Part shown: positions 28,491 to 36,891 of the stretch, one piece after another | Position numbering within the stretch: the stretch's first letter is position 1 | Layout of the letters: each line of letters begins with the position of its first letter | Assembly (NCBI RefSeq): GCF_030295425.1 | Contig: NZ_AP027081.1 | Location: 4,360,001-4,424,000 of the forward strand | Direction of reading: 5' to 3' | Source of the DNA: Mesoterricola sediminis | GTDB taxonomy: Bacteria > Acidobacteriota > Holophagae > Holophagales > Holophagaceae | Length of the DNA stretch: 64,000 bases | Notes under the pieces: model-generated | Told to the model about the DNA's origin: nothing | Database searches by the model: none | What the model saw: only the letters and a program-made list of their open reading frames with translations | Program-made: the position numbers and the translations under genes

Positions 28491-28973
28491 ATGAACCCCG
28501 AGGCCCGCGCCGCCCTGCTCATGTCCTTCGCCACCGGTCCCCGGCGCCTCGCGGCGGCCCTGGAGGCCGTGCCCGCCGCCGCCCTCGACTTCTCCCCCGG
28601 GCCCGGCAAGTGGAGCATCCGCTCCATCGTGCTGCACCTGGCCGAGAGCGAGATCCACGCCTACGTCCGCGCGCGAACCATCATCGCGGAGCCCGGCAAC
28701 CCCGTGCAGGCCTACGACCAGGACGCCTGGGCCGCCTCCCTGGACGAGGGGTCCCAGCCCGTGGAGGAGGCCCTGGACCTGTTCCGCCTGCTCCGGGAAA
28801 TGATCGCCCGCCAGCTTCGCGCCCTGCCCGAGGCCGCCTGGACCCAGTGCATGCGCCACCCCCAGCGGGGCGACGTGACCCTGGAACAGTGGCTCTCCAT
28901 CTACGACGGCCACCTCGCCACCCACCTGGGCCAGATCGACCGGACCCTCAAGGCCTTCCAGGCCTGCTCCTGA
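28491..28973 (+). CDS. DinB family protein
   Basis: A 160-residue four-helix DinB/YfiT-like protein. Conserved histidines that would bind a metal are visible in VLHLAESE and DGHLATHLGQIDRTL, along with PGKWSIRSIVLHL. Members include thiol transferases and hydrolases, and the substrate here is unknown. ATG 28491 was chosen because GGAGG ends five bases upstream; the in-frame GTG at 28485 is part of that site. Confidence 0.82.
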   Translation: MNPEARAALLMSFATGPRRLAAALEAVPAAALDFSPGPGKWSIRSIVLHLAESEIHAYVRARTIIAEPGNPVQAYDQDAWAASLDEGSQPVEEALDLFRLLREMIARQLRALPEAAWTQCMRHPQRGDVTLEQWLSIYDGHLATHLGQIDRTLKAFQACS

Positions 28974-28996
28974 GACGCGCTCGCAGCAATTAGACA

Positions 28997-29026
28997 TTGG
29001 CCGGGGACGCTGCTGAAAGTTACAAT
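28997..29026 (+). promoter_or_regulatory. putative sigma-70 promoter
   Basis: TTGGCC (28997-29002), an 18-base spacer, and TACAAT (29021-29026) lie in the gap after the DinB gene, 29 bases before the small 29055 gene. Likely drives that gene and the acyl-CoA carboxylase. Confidence 0.45.
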
Positions 29027-29054
29027 GACAGGTTTGTGTTTTGGAGTTGGAACG

Positions 29055-29291
29055 ATGCTCGGGCCCAGCCTTTCCTTGCTGCTCGCCGCCGTCCCCGCCG
29101 GCCCCGCCGGCGTTCCCGCCCCGGATCCCGCCGACCTCCGGCTGCATCCGGCCGTGATCCTGGTCCAGGATCCACGGGGCGCGGGGGGCTGGGAGGCCGC
29201 TGACGACCTGTCGGTCGACCAGGAGGCGCCGGTGGTGCCCCTCCGCAAGGCATCCGTCCTCTCCGCCCCTGAGCCGATCAAGGAGCATTGA
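29055..29291 (+). CDS. small protein with N-terminal signal/anchor segment
   Basis: A 78-residue protein starting with a hydrophobic segment ([22 protein letters not shown]) that could be a signal peptide, then an acidic, proline-rich tail. It resembles no family I recognise. It is not like the OadG gamma subunits that accompany some carboxyltransferases. ATG 29055 is preceded by a weak GGAG and the stop overlaps the next start codon by one base, which supports translation as the first gene of the carboxyltransferase operon. Confidence 0.45.
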   Translation: MLGPSLSLLLAAVPAGPAGVPAPDPADLRLHPAVILVQDPRGAGGWEAADDLSVDQEAPVVPLRKASVLSAPEPIKEH

Positions 29292-30829
29292 TGTCCCTGC
29301 AGGAGAAGTTCAACACCCTCCAATCGCGCTACGCCGAGGCCATGAAGGGCGGCGGCGCCGCGCGCATCGACAAGCAGCACCAGGGCGGCAAGCTGACCGC
29401 CCGCGAGCGCGTTTCCGCCTTCCTGGACGAAGGGTCCTTCGAGGAGGTGGACGCCCTGGCCCTCAACCCCACCCCCGGCACCGAGCCCATGCCCGGCGAC
29501 GGCGTGGTGACCGGCTTCGGCCGGGTGGATGGCCGTCCCGTGGCCCTCTTCGCCCAGGACTTCACCGTCATCGGCGGCTCCCTCTCCCTGACCCATGCCC
29601 GGAAGATCTGCAAGATCATGGACATGGCCCTCAAAGTGGGCTGCCCGGTGATCGGCTTCAACGATTCGGGCGGCGCCCGCATCCAGGAGGGCGTCAACTC
29701 CCTGGCCGGCTACGCGGAGATCTTCCTCCGCAACACCATGGCCTCGGGCGTCATCCCCCAGATCTCCCTGATCATGGGCCCCTGCGCCGGCGGCGCGGTG
29801 TACAGCCCGGCCATCACGGACTTCATCACGATGGTGCGGAACACCAGCTACATGTTCGTGACCGGCCCCGAGGTCATCAAGGCGGTCACCCACGAGGACG
29901 TGACCAAGGAGGAGCTGGGCGGGGCCTCGGCCCACGGCTACAAGTCCGGCGTGGCCCACTTCGTGGTGCCCTCCGACCTGGCCGCCATGGCCCACACCCG
30001 GGAGCTCCTCAGCTTCCTGCCGTCCAACAACCTCCAGGAGGCCCCCCGCCGGGCCCCGCTCATGGAGATGCCGCTGGAGAACCCGGCCCTGGACGCCATC
30101 ATCCCCGAGGACCCCAGCAAGCCCTACGACGTCCGCCAGATCATCAAGGGCGTGGTGGACGACGAGCACTTCTTCGAGGTCATGGAGGCCTACGCGGGCA
30201 ACATCGTCGTCGGCTTCGCGCGCCTCGAGGGCCGCAGCGTGGGCATCGTGGCCAACCAGCCCGCGCACCTCGCGGGCGTGCTGGACATCGCCTCCAGCGA
30301 GAAGGGCGCCCGGTTCGTGCGCTTCTGCGACGCCTTCAACATCCCCCTCATCGTCTTCGAGGACGTGCCGGGCTTCCTGCCGGGCGTGAACCAGGAGCAC
30401 GGCGGCCTGATCAAGAACGGCGCCAAGCTCCTCTACGCCTTCTGCGAGGCCACCGTCCCCAAGCTGACCATCATCACCCGCAAGGCCTACGGCGGCGCCT
30501 ACATCGTGATGGCCTCCAAGCACATCCGCGCCGACTTCAACTTCGCCTACCCCACGGCCGAGATCGCCGTGATGGGTGCGGACGGCGCCGCCAACGTCCT
30601 CTACGCCAAGGAGATCGCGAAGGCGGAAGACCCGGTCGCCAAGCGCGCCGAGATCGTGGCCGACTACAACGACAAGTTCGCGAACCCCTACGTGGCCGCG
30701 GGCCTCGGCTACGTGGACGAGGTGATCATGCCCCGCGAGACCCGCAAGAAGCTCCTGCGGGCCCTGAACCTGCTCGAGGGCAAGCGGGAATCGATGCCGC
30801 CCAAGAAGCACGGCAACATCCCCCTGTAG
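29291..30829 (+). CDS. acyl-CoA carboxylase beta subunit (carboxyltransferase)
   Basis: A 512-residue carboxyltransferase of the propionyl-CoA carboxylase beta / methylmalonyl-CoA decarboxylase alpha family. It has the acyl-CoA domain ([37 protein letters not shown]) and the carboxybiotin domain ([41 protein letters not shown]). The biotin carboxylase and biotin carrier subunits are not nearby, so it cannot be assigned as a carboxylase or a decarboxylase. ATG 29291 has AGGAG five bases upstream and was preferred to TTG 29288. Confidence 0.92.
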   Translation: MSLQEKFNTLQSRYAEAMKGGGAARIDKQHQGGKLTARERVSAFLDEGSFEEVDALALNPTPGTEPMPGDGVVTGFGRVDGRPVALFAQDFTVIGGSLSLTHARKICKIMDMALKVGCPVIGFNDSGGARIQEGVNSLAGYAEIFLRNTMASGVIPQISLIMGPCAGGAVYSPAITDFITMVRNTSYMFVTGPEVIKAVTHEDVTKEELGGASAHGYKSGVAHFVVPSDLAAMAHTRELLSFLPSNNLQEAPRRAPLMEMPLENPALDAIIPEDPSKPYDVRQIIKGVVDDEHFFEVMEAYAGNIVVGFARLEGRSVGIVANQPAHLAGVLDIASSEKGARFVRFCDAFNIPLIVFEDVPGFLPGVNQEHGGLIKNGAKLLYAFCEATVPKLTIITRKAYGGAYIVMASKHIRADFNFAYPTAEIAVMGADGAANVLYAKEIAKAEDPVAKRAEIVADYNDKFANPYVAAGLGYVDEVIMPRETRKKLLRALNLLEGKRESMPPKKHGNIPL

Positions 30830-30830
30830 C

Positions 30831-31673
30831 ATGGATCCCCAGGCGCCTGGGCAGCGGAGCCTCCTCCCGGATCTCGGGATGGCCCTGCTGTTCCAGGCGT
30901 CGGCGCGTCTCGCCTTCGGCCTGGCCGTGCTCCTGGTCCCCGGTTTCCGGCCGGCCTGGCCCCTCGTCCTGCTCGTCCTCCTGCTGCTCCTGTCGCGCCT
31001 CTTCCTCGCCCTGGAGGGCCGGAAGCTGGCCTCCCTGGGTCTGGCCCTCGGGCGGCCCTGGTTCCGGTCCCTGGGCGCGGGCCTGGGCATCGGGGCGGGG
31101 GTCATCGGCGCGTCGGCCCTCCTGCTCTGGGCGGCGGGGGGCTGCCGGCCCGCCTTCAACGCCGGGGCCAGCCCCGGCGCGGTCGCGGGGGGCCTCCTCT
31201 TCCTCCTCGTGCCGGGCATCAACGAGGAACTGACCTACCGCGGCTACAGCTTCCAGCGGGTGCTCCGCCGGCTGGGACGATGGCCGGCCCTCCTCCTGCT
31301 CAGCGCCCTCTTCGCCCTGGATCACCGGGCCAACCCCAACCTGGCCCCCGGCGCGACCTGGCTGCCCCTGGTGAACATCGGCCTGGCCGGGCTCCTCCTG
31401 GGCCTGGCCTACCTGCGCACCGGCAGCCTGGCCATGCCCATCGGCATCCACCTGGGCTGGAACTGGGCCCAGGGGCCCCTGCTCGGCTTCGCCGTGAGCG
31501 GCCAGGACGCGGCCGGCCTGCTCCTGCCCCGCCTCCAGCCCAAGCCCGCCTGGCTCACCGGAGGGGGCTTCGGCCTGGAGGGGAGCGTGCTCTGCACCAT
31601 TGCCTGTTTGGCAGCTTGTGTCCTGGTGGCGCGTGCCCGAAAAGCCGTCTGCAACCAGGCGCTTGCGTCATAG
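30831..31673 (+). CDS. CPBP family intramembrane glutamic protease
   Basis: A 280-residue membrane protein with about eight hydrophobic helices and the CPBP/Abi signature. Motif 1 is NEELTYRGY (E132, E133, R137), the second motif region holds SALFALDHRANPN (His), and the last contains GIHLGWNWAQG (His and Asn). Relatives process prenylated proteins or act in bacteriocin immunity; the substrate here is unknown. It starts one base after the carboxyltransferase stop. The regulatory motif for ygeY begins immediately after its end. Confidence 0.85.
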   Translation: MDPQAPGQRSLLPDLGMALLFQASARLAFGLAVLLVPGFRPAWPLVLLVLLLLLSRLFLALEGRKLASLGLALGRPWFRSLGAGLGIGAGVIGASALLLWAAGGCRPAFNAGASPGAVAGGLLFLLVPGINEELTYRGYSFQRVLRRLGRWPALLLLSALFALDHRANPNLAPGATWLPLVNIGLAGLLLGLAYLRTGSLAMPIGIHLGWNWAQGPLLGFAVSGQDAAGLLLPRLQPKPAWLTGGGFGLEGSVLCTIACLAACVLVARARKAVCNQALAS

Positions 31674-31675
31674 TC

Positions 31676-31710
31676 AAAAATTTTTCTTGAATGAAAATTT
31701 TTTATTGATC
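31676..31710 (+). promoter_or_regulatory. double A/T palindrome and -35-like TTGATC upstream of ygeY
   Basis: AAAAATTTTT (31676-31685) and AAAATTTTTT (31694-31703), with centres 17 bp apart, then A and TTGATC (31705-31710). Followed by CCGGGGTCCT, nearly the same as CCGGGTCCT at the permease promoter. The -10 is unclear. The 178-base leader to ygeY holds nothing else I recognise. Confidence 0.6.
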
Positions 31711-31888
31711 CCGGGGTCCTTTTATCTCACCATGATGGTTGTCCGCGCCAGCTTCGTTTGAAATCCCACCCCGAGCCCGGCCTGCGGGCGCCGCGGGACC
31801 CGCCAGGCCCGCCGTCCGGGCTTTCCTCATCCACGCCGGAAGGCCGGCAGGTGCGCCGCCCAACCGCTCCATTCCCTCCGGAGGACCC

Positions 31889-33439
31889 ATGTCCAACTCA
31901 GGCGTCTTGACCTCGCTCGACGCGCGCATCGCCGAACTGGCGGAGAAGTATCTCCCGCTGGCCGCCGAGATGCTCAAGGAAGCCATCCGCATCCCCGCCG
32001 ATTACGTCGACAAGCCCGCCGACCAGGGCGGTGACCCGGCCTGCGGCACCTCCAACCACGAGTTCCCCCGCCTGGACTACCTCCGGAAGAAGATCGTGGC
32101 GATCAAGGCCGTGCGCCGGGACGAGGACGCCTTCTTCGACGAGTTCGGCAACCTGGTCTGGTGGGTGGACGATCCCAACGACGGCATCGCCCCCGCCGAC
32201 AAGAAGGTGATCTTCATCGACGGCCACACCGACACCGTGAAGCCCCTGCGCGCCCAGTGGCGCGAGAAGGTGGGCGGCGTCGACTGCTTCGACGGCCTCA
32301 TCGACGCCGGGAAGGTCAACAAGGCCTTCCTGAAGAAGGAGCTGGGCTACCTGCCTCCCGAAAGCGAATGGAACCGCCTCATCTTCGGCCGCGGCTCCGC
32401 GGACCAGCTGGGCGGCGTCGTCGCCGCCGCCATCGCCACCAAGATCCTCCTGGAGCTCGAGGGCGAGGGCGCGCTGAAGGGCGTCATCGTGCGCTCCTAC
32501 GGCACGGCCTGCGAGGAGGACAACGACGGCGCCGGCCCGATGTACCTCGTCCGGAAGGTCTTCCCCACCGCCGCCCCCGAGCTGGTCCCGGACGTCGTGA
32601 TCCTCACCGACGGCACCGGCTGCTCCAAGAACGGCGCCCTCGGCATCTACCGCGGCCAGCGCGGCCGCATGCAGATCGAGGTCACCGTCACCGGCAAGTC
32701 CTGCCACGGCTCCATGCCCTGGGAGGGCAAGAACCCCCTGGAGTTCGGCGGCGCCATCGTCAAGGAGGCCGCGGAGAAGTACGACAAGCGCATCGGCTTC
32801 AAGGACGACAAGTTCCTCGGCCACGGCACCCGCACCGCCAGCTGGGCCCGCCTCGACACGCCCAGCGACTGCGCCGTCCCCGAGAAGTTCACGTTCCGCT
32901 TCGACCGCCGCCTGACCATCGGCGAGACCCCCGAGCAGTCCTGCGCCGACGTGGAGGCGCTGGACGCCGTCGCGGCCGCGCGCGCCGCGGGCCTCCAGGT
33001 GGACGTCTCCATCCCCACCTACACCGAGGCCAGCTGGAAGGGCTACGTCCTCAACAACCCCCAGGTCTACCTGGGCTGGCTCACCCCCGAGGAGCACCCC
33101 GCGGTCCAGGCCGCCGTGGAGGCCTACGAGAAGGTCATCACCCCCCACGTGGACGGCCAGATCGGCACCGGCGGCTGCATCACCAAGGCGCCCCGCGTCG
33201 ACCGCTGGGTCTTCTCCACCGACGGCGTGGGCTTCCCCGTCCCCAAGGACGCGGCCATCCCCGGCGCGGCCCGCAAGAACTGGGTGGTGAACGAGGTGTA
33301 CAAGCACCCCGCCATGATCGGCTTCGGCCCCGGCATCGAGCAGAACACCCACAAGATCGGGGAGTGCATCGACGAGCGCGAGCTGCAGCACGCCGCGGCC
33401 TTCCTCGCCCGCTTCCCCACCGTCTACGCGGCCAAGTAG
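31889..33439 (+). CDS. ygeY: YgeY-type M20 family metallohydrolase (selenium-purine cluster)
   Basis: A 516-residue zinc-dependent M20/DapE-like hydrolase, clearly a YgeY by IYRGQRGRMQIEV, SCHGSMPWEGKN, GHGTRTASW and VDRWVFSTDGVGFP. Metal ligands are visible in IDGHTDTV, RGSADQLGG, CEEDNDG and the late IGFGPGIEQNTH. E. coli YgeY is about 400 residues. This one has roughly 110 extra residues, mainly in the N-terminal third (around DKPADQGGDPACGTSNHEF and KPLRAQWREK..ESEWNRL). In the purine pathway it is proposed to hydrolyse a ureido amino acid. ATG 31889 follows CCGGAGGA. Confidence 0.9.
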   Translation: MSNSGVLTSLDARIAELAEKYLPLAAEMLKEAIRIPADYVDKPADQGGDPACGTSNHEFPRLDYLRKKIVAIKAVRRDEDAFFDEFGNLVWWVDDPNDGIAPADKKVIFIDGHTDTVKPLRAQWREKVGGVDCFDGLIDAGKVNKAFLKKELGYLPPESEWNRLIFGRGSADQLGGVVAAAIATKILLELEGEGALKGVIVRSYGTACEEDNDGAGPMYLVRKVFPTAAPELVPDVVILTDGTGCSKNGALGIYRGQRGRMQIEVTVTGKSCHGSMPWEGKNPLEFGGAIVKEAAEKYDKRIGFKDDKFLGHGTRTASWARLDTPSDCAVPEKFTFRFDRRLTIGETPEQSCADVEALDAVAAARAAGLQVDVSIPTYTEASWKGYVLNNPQVYLGWLTPEEHPAVQAAVEAYEKVITPHVDGQIGTGGCITKAPRVDRWVFSTDGVGFPVPKDAAIPGAARKNWVVNEVYKHPAMIGFGPGIEQNTHKIGECIDERELQHAAAFLARFPTVYAAK

Positions 33440-33478
33440 CGGCCCCGGCCCCGGAATCCCAAGGCAGACAGGTTTCAC

Positions 33479-36400
33479 ATGGAAAAAGCGTTCCGCCCCA
33501 TCGACCTCGAACGGCTCGCGTCCTGGATCTTCCGGGACCTCGACGCCCGCGAGACCGTCCTCGGGATTCCCAAGGCCAACATCCAGCTGCCGACCCCCCG
33601 GATGGCGGCGCGCGTCCTCGGGCACACCGTGGCCGCCCCCCTGGGGGTGGCCGCGGGTCCCCACACCCAGCTGGCCCAGAACATCGTGGCCAGCTGGCTG
33701 TGCGGCGCCCGGTTCATCGAACTGAAGACCGTCCAGATCCTGGACGAGCTCACCATCAGCCGGCCCTGCATCGACAGCGCCGACGAGACCTACAACTGCG
33801 AGTGGAGCCAGGAACTCAAGCTGGAGCAGAGCTTCGAGGAGTACCTGAACGCCTGGGTCCTCGTCCACGCCCTCGCCCACCGCCTGGGGGTCGAGCCGGG
33901 CACCCACTTCGCCATGAGCGTCGGCTACAACCTGGAAGGCATCCAGAGCGACCGGGTGCAGGCCTTCATCGCCCGCATGCGGGACGCGGGGCCGGCCCTC
34001 GACGCCGCCGTGGAGCGGGTCGCCAAGGCCTATCCCGCCGTGCGCGACCTGGCCATCCCCCGCCAGCTCTCCAACCACATCACCCTGTCCACCATGCACG
34101 GGTGCCCGCCCGTCGAGATCGAGCGGATCGCGGCCTTCCTGATCAAGGACCTGGGCGTGGACACCTGGGTGAAGCTGAACCCCACCCTGCTCGGCCCCGA
34201 GCGCCTGCGCGGGATCCTCAACGACACCCTGGGCTTCGACATCGAGGTGCCCGACGAGGCCTTCGGCCACGACCCCAAGTTCGACGACGCCATGGCCATG
34301 GTCCGCAGCCTGGCCCGCACCGCCGAGGGCCGTCCCAACGCCTTCGGTCTCAAGCTCAGCAACACCCTCGAGGTGGTGAACCACCGGCCCGTCTTCCCCG
34401 CCGCGGAGAAGATGATGTACATGTCGGGCCGGAGCCTCCACCCGCTCACCCTGACCCTGGCCCACCTGGTGACCGAGGAGCTCGACGGGCAGGTGCCCAT
34501 CAGCTTCTGCGGCGGCGCCAACGCCAGCAACTTCCCCGACCTCGTCGCCGACGGCCTCGGGCCCGTCACCGTGTGCACGGACCTGCTCAAGCCCGGCGGC
34601 TACGCGCGGCTCCAGCAGTACCTGGTCAACCTGGAGGAGGCCATGGCCTCCACCGGCGCCCGGGACCTGGACGCCTTCGCCCAGGCGGTCTCGGGCGGCC
34701 ACGGCCCCCGCTTCAATCTGGCCCGCCACGCCATCCGCGCGGCCGGGGACGACGCCTACACGCGCCGGGCCAGGCCCCTGGTCTTCAAGGGGGACCGCCC
34801 CCTGGGGTCCTTCGACTGCGTCGCGGCGCCCTGCGCCGACGCCTGCCCCACTCACCAGAACATCCCCGACTACATGTGGCTCGTGGCCCACGGCCGGCCC
34901 GGGGAGGCCATGGAGGTCATCCTCCGCACCAACCCGCAGCCCGGCGTCACCGGCAGCGTCTGCGACCACGTGTGCACGGAGCGCTGCGTCCGCAACTTCT
35001 ACGACTCCCCCCTGGCGATCCGCGAGATCAAGCGCTTCGCCTTCGAGAACGCGACCCCGGAGAAGCCCCAGCCCGGACCCTCCAACGGGATCCAGGTCGC
35101 CGTCGTCGGGGCCGGCCCCGCCGGGCTCTCCGCGGCCTACTTCCTCGCCCGGATGGGCTTCAGGCCCGTCGTGTTCGAAGCCCGCTCCGAGCCCGGGGGC
35201 ATGGTGAGCGGGGTCATCCCCGGCTACCGCCTGACCCGCGAGACCCTGGAGGCGGACCTGGACCGGCTGCGCGCCCTGGGCGTGGAGATCCGCTTCGGGC
35301 AGGCCCTGGGCCGGGACCTCACCCTGGCCGGCCTGCGCCGCGACTTCCCCTACGTGTTCCTCGGCGTCGGCGCCCAGCGCGGGAAGCGCCTGGGCATCCC
35401 CGGCGAGGACGCCGCCGGCGTCATGGACGCCCTGGTCTTCCTGGACAAGGTCCGGTCGGGCGCGTCCCTGGACCTGGGCCGCAACGTGCTCGTCATCGGC
35501 GGCGGCAACTCCGCCATGGACGCCGCCCGCAGCGCCCGCCGCCTTGCCGGCGAGGGCGCGGTGGACCTCGTCTACCGGCGCACCCGGGCCCAGATGCCCG
35601 CCGATCCCGCCGAGGTGGAGGACTGCGTCCTCGAAGGCATCGGCCTGCGGGACCTCCTCGCCCCCGTCGAGGTCGAGACGCGGGACGGCCGGGCCACCGG
35701 CCTCGTCTGCCAGCGCATGGCGCTGGGCGAGCGGGACGCCTCCGGCCGGCCCCGGCCCGTGCCCGTGGAGGGCGCCTTCGTCACCCTCCCCGCCGACACG
35801 ATCATTCCCGCCATCAGCCAGGAGCCCGTGCTGGACTTCCTGGAGGGCCTCGATGTCCGGCGGCGCCGGGACGGCTCCCTCGAGGCCGACCCCCGCACCC
35901 GGGAGACCAGCGTCCCCGGCCTCTTCGCGGGCGGCGACGCCGTCCACGGTCCCGCCTCCGTCATCCAGGCCATCGCCGACGGCCGCGCCGCAGCCGAGGC
36001 CATCGGCCGCCGCCACGGCCTCGTCCCCGCCCCCGAGCCCGCCCTGGACAAGGGCAATCCTGCGGCCCGGGCCATGGAGAAGAAGAGCCGCGTCACCCGG
36101 CCGCAGACCGTGCCCGTCCTGCCCGTGACGGAGCGGGAGGGCTTCGCGGAGGTCATCCAGGCCTTCGGCGCCGAGGCCGCCGCCCTCGAGGCCAGCCGCT
36201 GCCTGGACTGCGACGATCTCTGCAGCCTCTGCGTCACCGTGTGCCCCAACCGCGCCAACGTGGCCTACGCCGTCGAGCCCTTCAGCCTGCGCCTGCCCAG
36301 CCTGGTCGCGCGGGAGGGCCGCCTCGTCGCCGAGGGTTCCTGGGTCTTCGAGGTCGCCCAGCCGGTCCAGACCTGCAACATCGGGGACTTCTGCAACGCG

Positions 36401-36760
36401 TGCGGCAACTGCGACACCTTCTGCCCCGCCGCCGGGGCCCCCTACCGCGACAAGCCCCAGTTCTGGATCGACGCGGCGGGCTACCGGGAATCCCCGGCCG
36501 ACGCCTTCAGGTTCGAGCCCCTGGACGGCGGTGTCAGGCTCCATGCCCGTCTGGGCGGCGTCGAACACACCCTCACGGTGGCCCAGGGCCTCGCCGACTA
36601 CCGCTCGCCCCTGCTCCACGCCCGCTTCAAGGCGCCGGGGTGGGAGCTGATCGAGGTCGAAGCCGTGGGGCCCCTCGCCGAAGGCCAGCAGGCGGACCTG
36701 GCGGAATGCGGCCAGATGCTCGCGCTGCTCTACGCCCAACCCGAACTGCCCGGGCAATAA
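33479..36760 (+). CDS. ygfK: YgfK, FeS-flavin oxidoreductase of the selenium-purine cluster
   Basis: A 1093-residue multidomain oxidoreductase. Residues 1-430 form a dihydroorotate dehydrogenase-like TIM barrel (LGVAAGPHTQLAQN, LSTMHGCPP). Near 447 begins a GltD-like iron-sulfur domain (CVAAPCADACPTHQNIPDY, CDHVCTERC). An FAD motif VVGAGPAGLSAAYF lies near 541 and an NAD(P) motif VIGGGNSAMDAA near 669. Two cysteine clusters sit near 907 (CLDCDDLCSLCVTVCP) and 966 (CNIGDFCNACGNCDTFCP). The family was once called a selenate reductase; work on anaerobic urate catabolism places it at the urate step. It may serve as the electron partner of the FAD-less XDH. Confidence 0.92.
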   Translation: MEKAFRPIDLERLASWIFRDLDARETVLGIPKANIQLPTPRMAARVLGHTVAAPLGVAAGPHTQLAQNIVASWLCGARFIELKTVQILDELTISRPCIDSADETYNCEWSQELKLEQSFEEYLNAWVLVHALAHRLGVEPGTHFAMSVGYNLEGIQSDRVQAFIARMRDAGPALDAAVERVAKAYPAVRDLAIPRQLSNHITLSTMHGCPPVEIERIAAFLIKDLGVDTWVKLNPTLLGPERLRGILNDTLGFDIEVPDEAFGHDPKFDDAMAMVRSLARTAEGRPNAFGLKLSNTLEVVNHRPVFPAAEKMMYMSGRSLHPLTLTLAHLVTEELDGQVPISFCGGANASNFPDLVADGLGPVTVCTDLLKPGGYARLQQYLVNLEEAMASTGARDLDAFAQAVSGGHGPRFNLARHAIRAAGDDAYTRRARPLVFKGDRPLGSFDCVAAPCADACPTHQNIPDYMWLVAHGRPGEAMEVILRTNPQPGVTGSVCDHVCTERCVRNFYDSPLAIREIKRFAFENATPEKPQPGPSNGIQVAVVGAGPAGLSAAYFLARMGFRPVVFEARSEPGGMVSGVIPGYRLTRETLEADLDRLRALGVEIRFGQALGRDLTLAGLRRDFPYVFLGVGAQRGKRLGIPGEDAAGVMDALVFLDKVRSGASLDLGRNVLVIGGGNSAMDAARSARRLAGEGAVDLVYRRTRAQMPADPAEVEDCVLEGIGLRDLLAPVEVETRDGRATGLVCQRMALGERDASGRPRPVPVEGAFVTLPADTIIPAISQEPVLDFLEGLDVRRRRDGSLEADPRTRETSVPGLFAGGDAVHGPASVIQAIADGRAAAEAIGRRHGLVPAPEPALDKGNPAARAMEKKSRVTRPQTVPVLPVTEREGFAEVIQAFGAEAAALEASRCLDCDDLCSLCVTVCPNRANVAYAVEPFSLRLPSLVAREGRLVAEGSWVFEVAQPVQTCNIGDFCNACGNCDTFCPAAGAPYRDKPQFWIDAAGYRESPADAFRFEPLDGGVRLHARLGGVEHTLTVAQGLADYRSPLLHARFKAPGWELIEVEAVGPLAEGQQADLAECGQMLALLYAQPELPGQ

Positions 36761-36762
36761 AT

Positions 36763-36820
36763 AAAAATTTTCCTGGATGTGAAAATTTTTTATTGACGCC
36801 CGGGTCCTCAATTATAGAAT
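36763..36820 (+). promoter_or_regulatory. sigma-70 promoter with double A/T palindrome upstream of the permease
   Basis: AAAAATTTT (36763-36771) and AAAATTTTTT (36782-36791), with centres 18 bp apart, abut TTGACG (36793-36798). A 16-base spacer leads to TAGAAT (36815-36820). This is the best-formed of the three copies of the shared motif. It lies in the 131-base gap after ygfK. Confidence 0.7.
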
Positions 36821-36891
36821 CCAAGGAAACTCAGACGTTTCTCCTTCCCACTCCCCTGCCGCCCCCCAAGGGCTGAATGACCGGAGGTGAT

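Noticed and set aside
31711-31888. A riboswitch or small ORF in the 178-base leader of ygeY
   Set aside because: The frame is open in phase with ygeY only because of GC content. No ribosome site or known aptamer pattern was seen.
31898-36811. A 1637-codon open frame on the minus strand across ygeY and ygfK, and similar very long antisense frames elsewhere (e.g. over uvrA and mnmG)
   Set aside because: High-GC codon bias keeps the opposite strand open. Their compositions (H/G/V/L-rich, no family signatures) are meaningless and the sense genes are well recognised.
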